The position numbers and the translations under genes were made by a program. From positions 1 to 23,886 of IMG/VR virus record IMGVR_UViG_3300036944_000395: a stretch of 23,886 nucleotides of DNA. One strand, 5' to 3'. The first letter of the stretch is position 1. Every line of letters begins with the position of its first letter. This DNA is from a virus. Of the stretch, positions 22,811 through 23,886 are shown piece after piece. Below the pieces are notes generated by a model. The model was not told the origin of the DNA. It made no database searches and worked only from the letters and a program-made list of their open reading frames with translations.

Positions 22811-22823
22811 GCGCCTCGCGGCG
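22811..22823 (-). repeat. Leader hairpin copy 2 (before scaffold gene)
   Basis: The same 13-mer CGCCGCGAGGCGC as before the coat gene; CGCC/GGCG with a GCGA loop, ending 15 nt before the scaffold ATG and just before AAGGA. Possible shared translation control of scaffold and coat. Confidence 0.45.
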
Positions 22824-22880
22824 ATACCGTTGCTGGACTCAAAGGCGGATTGCCTTCGCGCTGCCAGCTATCAGCGCAAA

Positions 22881-23886
22881 CTAAAAAGCGCCCTGCGGCG
22901 CTTCTGGTGTGAGTTGCTGGGGTGCTTGCCCCATCGTAGCCTGTAGCATGCTGGCCTGCGTGTCTGCGGCCTTCGCCTGCGCCTCCGCGATGACCTTCAT
23001 ACGCTCGGTTTCGGCCTTGTACTCATCGACAGCGAGCTTTCTGGCTTCCATCGAGCGATCAGCTTTCGTCTGCTCCAGCTCCTGCCGCAGTTGGCCCACA
23101 GCCTGCTTGGCCATTTGATCCATTTGCTGCATTTGCTGCTGCATTTGCTGCATGCGCGGATCGACGCCGTTCGCCTGCGGAGGCAGCATCGCCTTGAGCC
23201 GGTCTGCGATGTCGTCGGCGCCAGGCCAATCCAAATTCTTGGCGATCAAGTCTCCGATGATCGGCGCCGATGCCGGGAACGAGCGCACGAACTCCATCAT
23301 CTGAACCGCCGACTCCTCGCGCTTCGTCGTGAAGCTCGGGCCGGCAGAGCATGTGATGTCGTACTTGCCCGCCGTCAGGTCATAGATGCGCGTCATGCCC
23401 TCTTGATGCTCTTGCTCCTCTTTCTGCTTCTCAGGGCTGGGCACAAACGGCTGATTCACCTGGATCTCGTCGTTCTCGCCGTCCTCGTGGATCACGCGAA
23501 TGATCCGGGCTTGGTTGTAAACGTGCGGGATCATGTCAACCAAGATCCGCCCAGCATGTTTGATGGCGCGCGACAGGTTGTCGATGAAGTTGAACGTAGA
23601 AACGTCGCCCTCGCGCTGGCGGGCCATGATGGCTCTGCCGCTTGTCTCGTTACTCTTGGCGCCCAAAGATGCGTCATAGATGCCCATGATCGACTTCATG
23701 TCGTCCTGAGCGTTCATCGCCTCCTGAAGGGCACCAGCGGGCGGGCCTGCGAACGCCTGGCGCTGCGGGGGCACCGGGCCGTCATACTCGATATAGGAGT
23801 GGCTGACGTTGTTGGCCGTGTTCCACTTGTCGGCGTTGCTGTTGAACGCACCGCGCGGGCCGATAAACGGCGTCTTGGGCGCCAAC
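22881..23886 (-). CDS. Portal protein (P22-like, N-terminus outside window)
   Basis: The frame runs open to the window edge; the first codon visible (TTG) is internal. The 334 residues start at LAPKTPFIGPRGAF, the conserved portal region, continue with QNLSR-like FIDNLSRAIKHAGRILVDMI, then AEERERA-type helices, and end in a long coiled coil (about 230-310, MQQQMQQMDQMAKQAVGQLR, KADRSMEARKLAVDEYKAET), like the P22 portal barrel. The last codons lie inside a terminator stem. The portal is the ring through which DNA is packaged and ejected; terminase genes should lie beyond 23886. Confidence 0.9.
   Translation of the reverse strand, partial: LAPKTPFIGPRGAFNSNADKWNTANNVSHSYIEYDGPVPPQRQAFAGPPAGALQEAMNAQDDMKSIMGIYDASLGAKSNETSGRAIMARQREGDVSTFNFIDNLSRAIKHAGRILVDMIPHVYNQARIIRVIHEDGENDEIQVNQPFVPSPEKQKEEQEHQEGMTRIYDLTAGKYDITCSAGPSFTTKREESAVQMMEFVRSFPASAPIIGDLIAKNLDWPGADDIADRLKAMLPPQANGVDPRMQQMQQQMQQMDQMAKQAVGQLRQELEQTKADRSMEARKLAVDEYKAETERMKVIAEAQAKAADTQASMLQATMGQAPQQLTPEAPQGAF
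22886..22903 (-). terminator. Terminator inside the end of the portal gene
   Basis: A 7-bp stem AAGCGCC/GGCGCTT with a 4-nt loop and a T-run (22887-22883) on the - strand. Its bases are also the last portal codons (Glu-Ala-Pro-Gln-Gly-Ala-Phe-stop). It separates portal from scaffold transcription. Confidence 0.65.

Overview
This GC-rich window is almost entirely DNA of a temperate tailed phage (or prophage) of podovirus type. Capsid genes are of the P22 kind (portal, scaffold, coat, gp4-like adaptor). The protein families and the base composition suggest a Burkholderiales host, perhaps Comamonadaceae; that is my inference and is not proven by any host gene here. No tRNA, rRNA, CRISPR array, insertion sequence or reverse transcriptase was seen.

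Layout. Positions 1-1767 (+ strand) hold the end of an early operon with overlapping stop/start codons: a Gp157-family protein (5' end outside the window), an excisionase, a DUF551 protein and a lambda-type tyrosine integrase. A 199-bp gap (1768-1966) precedes two small + strand phage genes ending at 2709. A 463-bp gene-free stretch (2710-3172) follows, where the + strand early genes face the - strand late genes. It holds a perfect LexA (SOS) box that overlaps an extended -10 promoter, next to a sequence that can fold into a three-way junction.

From 23886 down to 3173 the late operon runs on the - strand: portal (partial), scaffold, coat, adaptor, SGNH tail esterase, a P22 gp10-like protein, a small fibre-like protein, a 491-aa virion protein, four probable DNA-ejection proteins, a tail fibre, a lysis block (coiled-coil/membrane protein, GH108 endolysin, 3-TM holin), a Cys-rich protein, a metallophosphoesterase, a small secreted protein and, last, a protein with an ADP-ribosyltransferase-like C-terminus. 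Many junctions are TGATG or ATGA overlaps. Three hairpin terminators divide the operon, after portal, coat and the last ejection gene.

Two + strand genes interrupt the late operon: an HNH/AP2 homing endonuclease with its own promoter (17752-18249) and a small membrane protein (8371-8526).

The points most worth checking are: an integrase whose first catalytic arginine seems to have been lost through two compensating 1-base indels; the SOS box beside a structured RNA candidate; the shared hairpin before the scaffold and coat genes; the homing gene whose predicted transcript begins at the foot of a hairpin; and the ART-like candidate effector at the end of the late operon.
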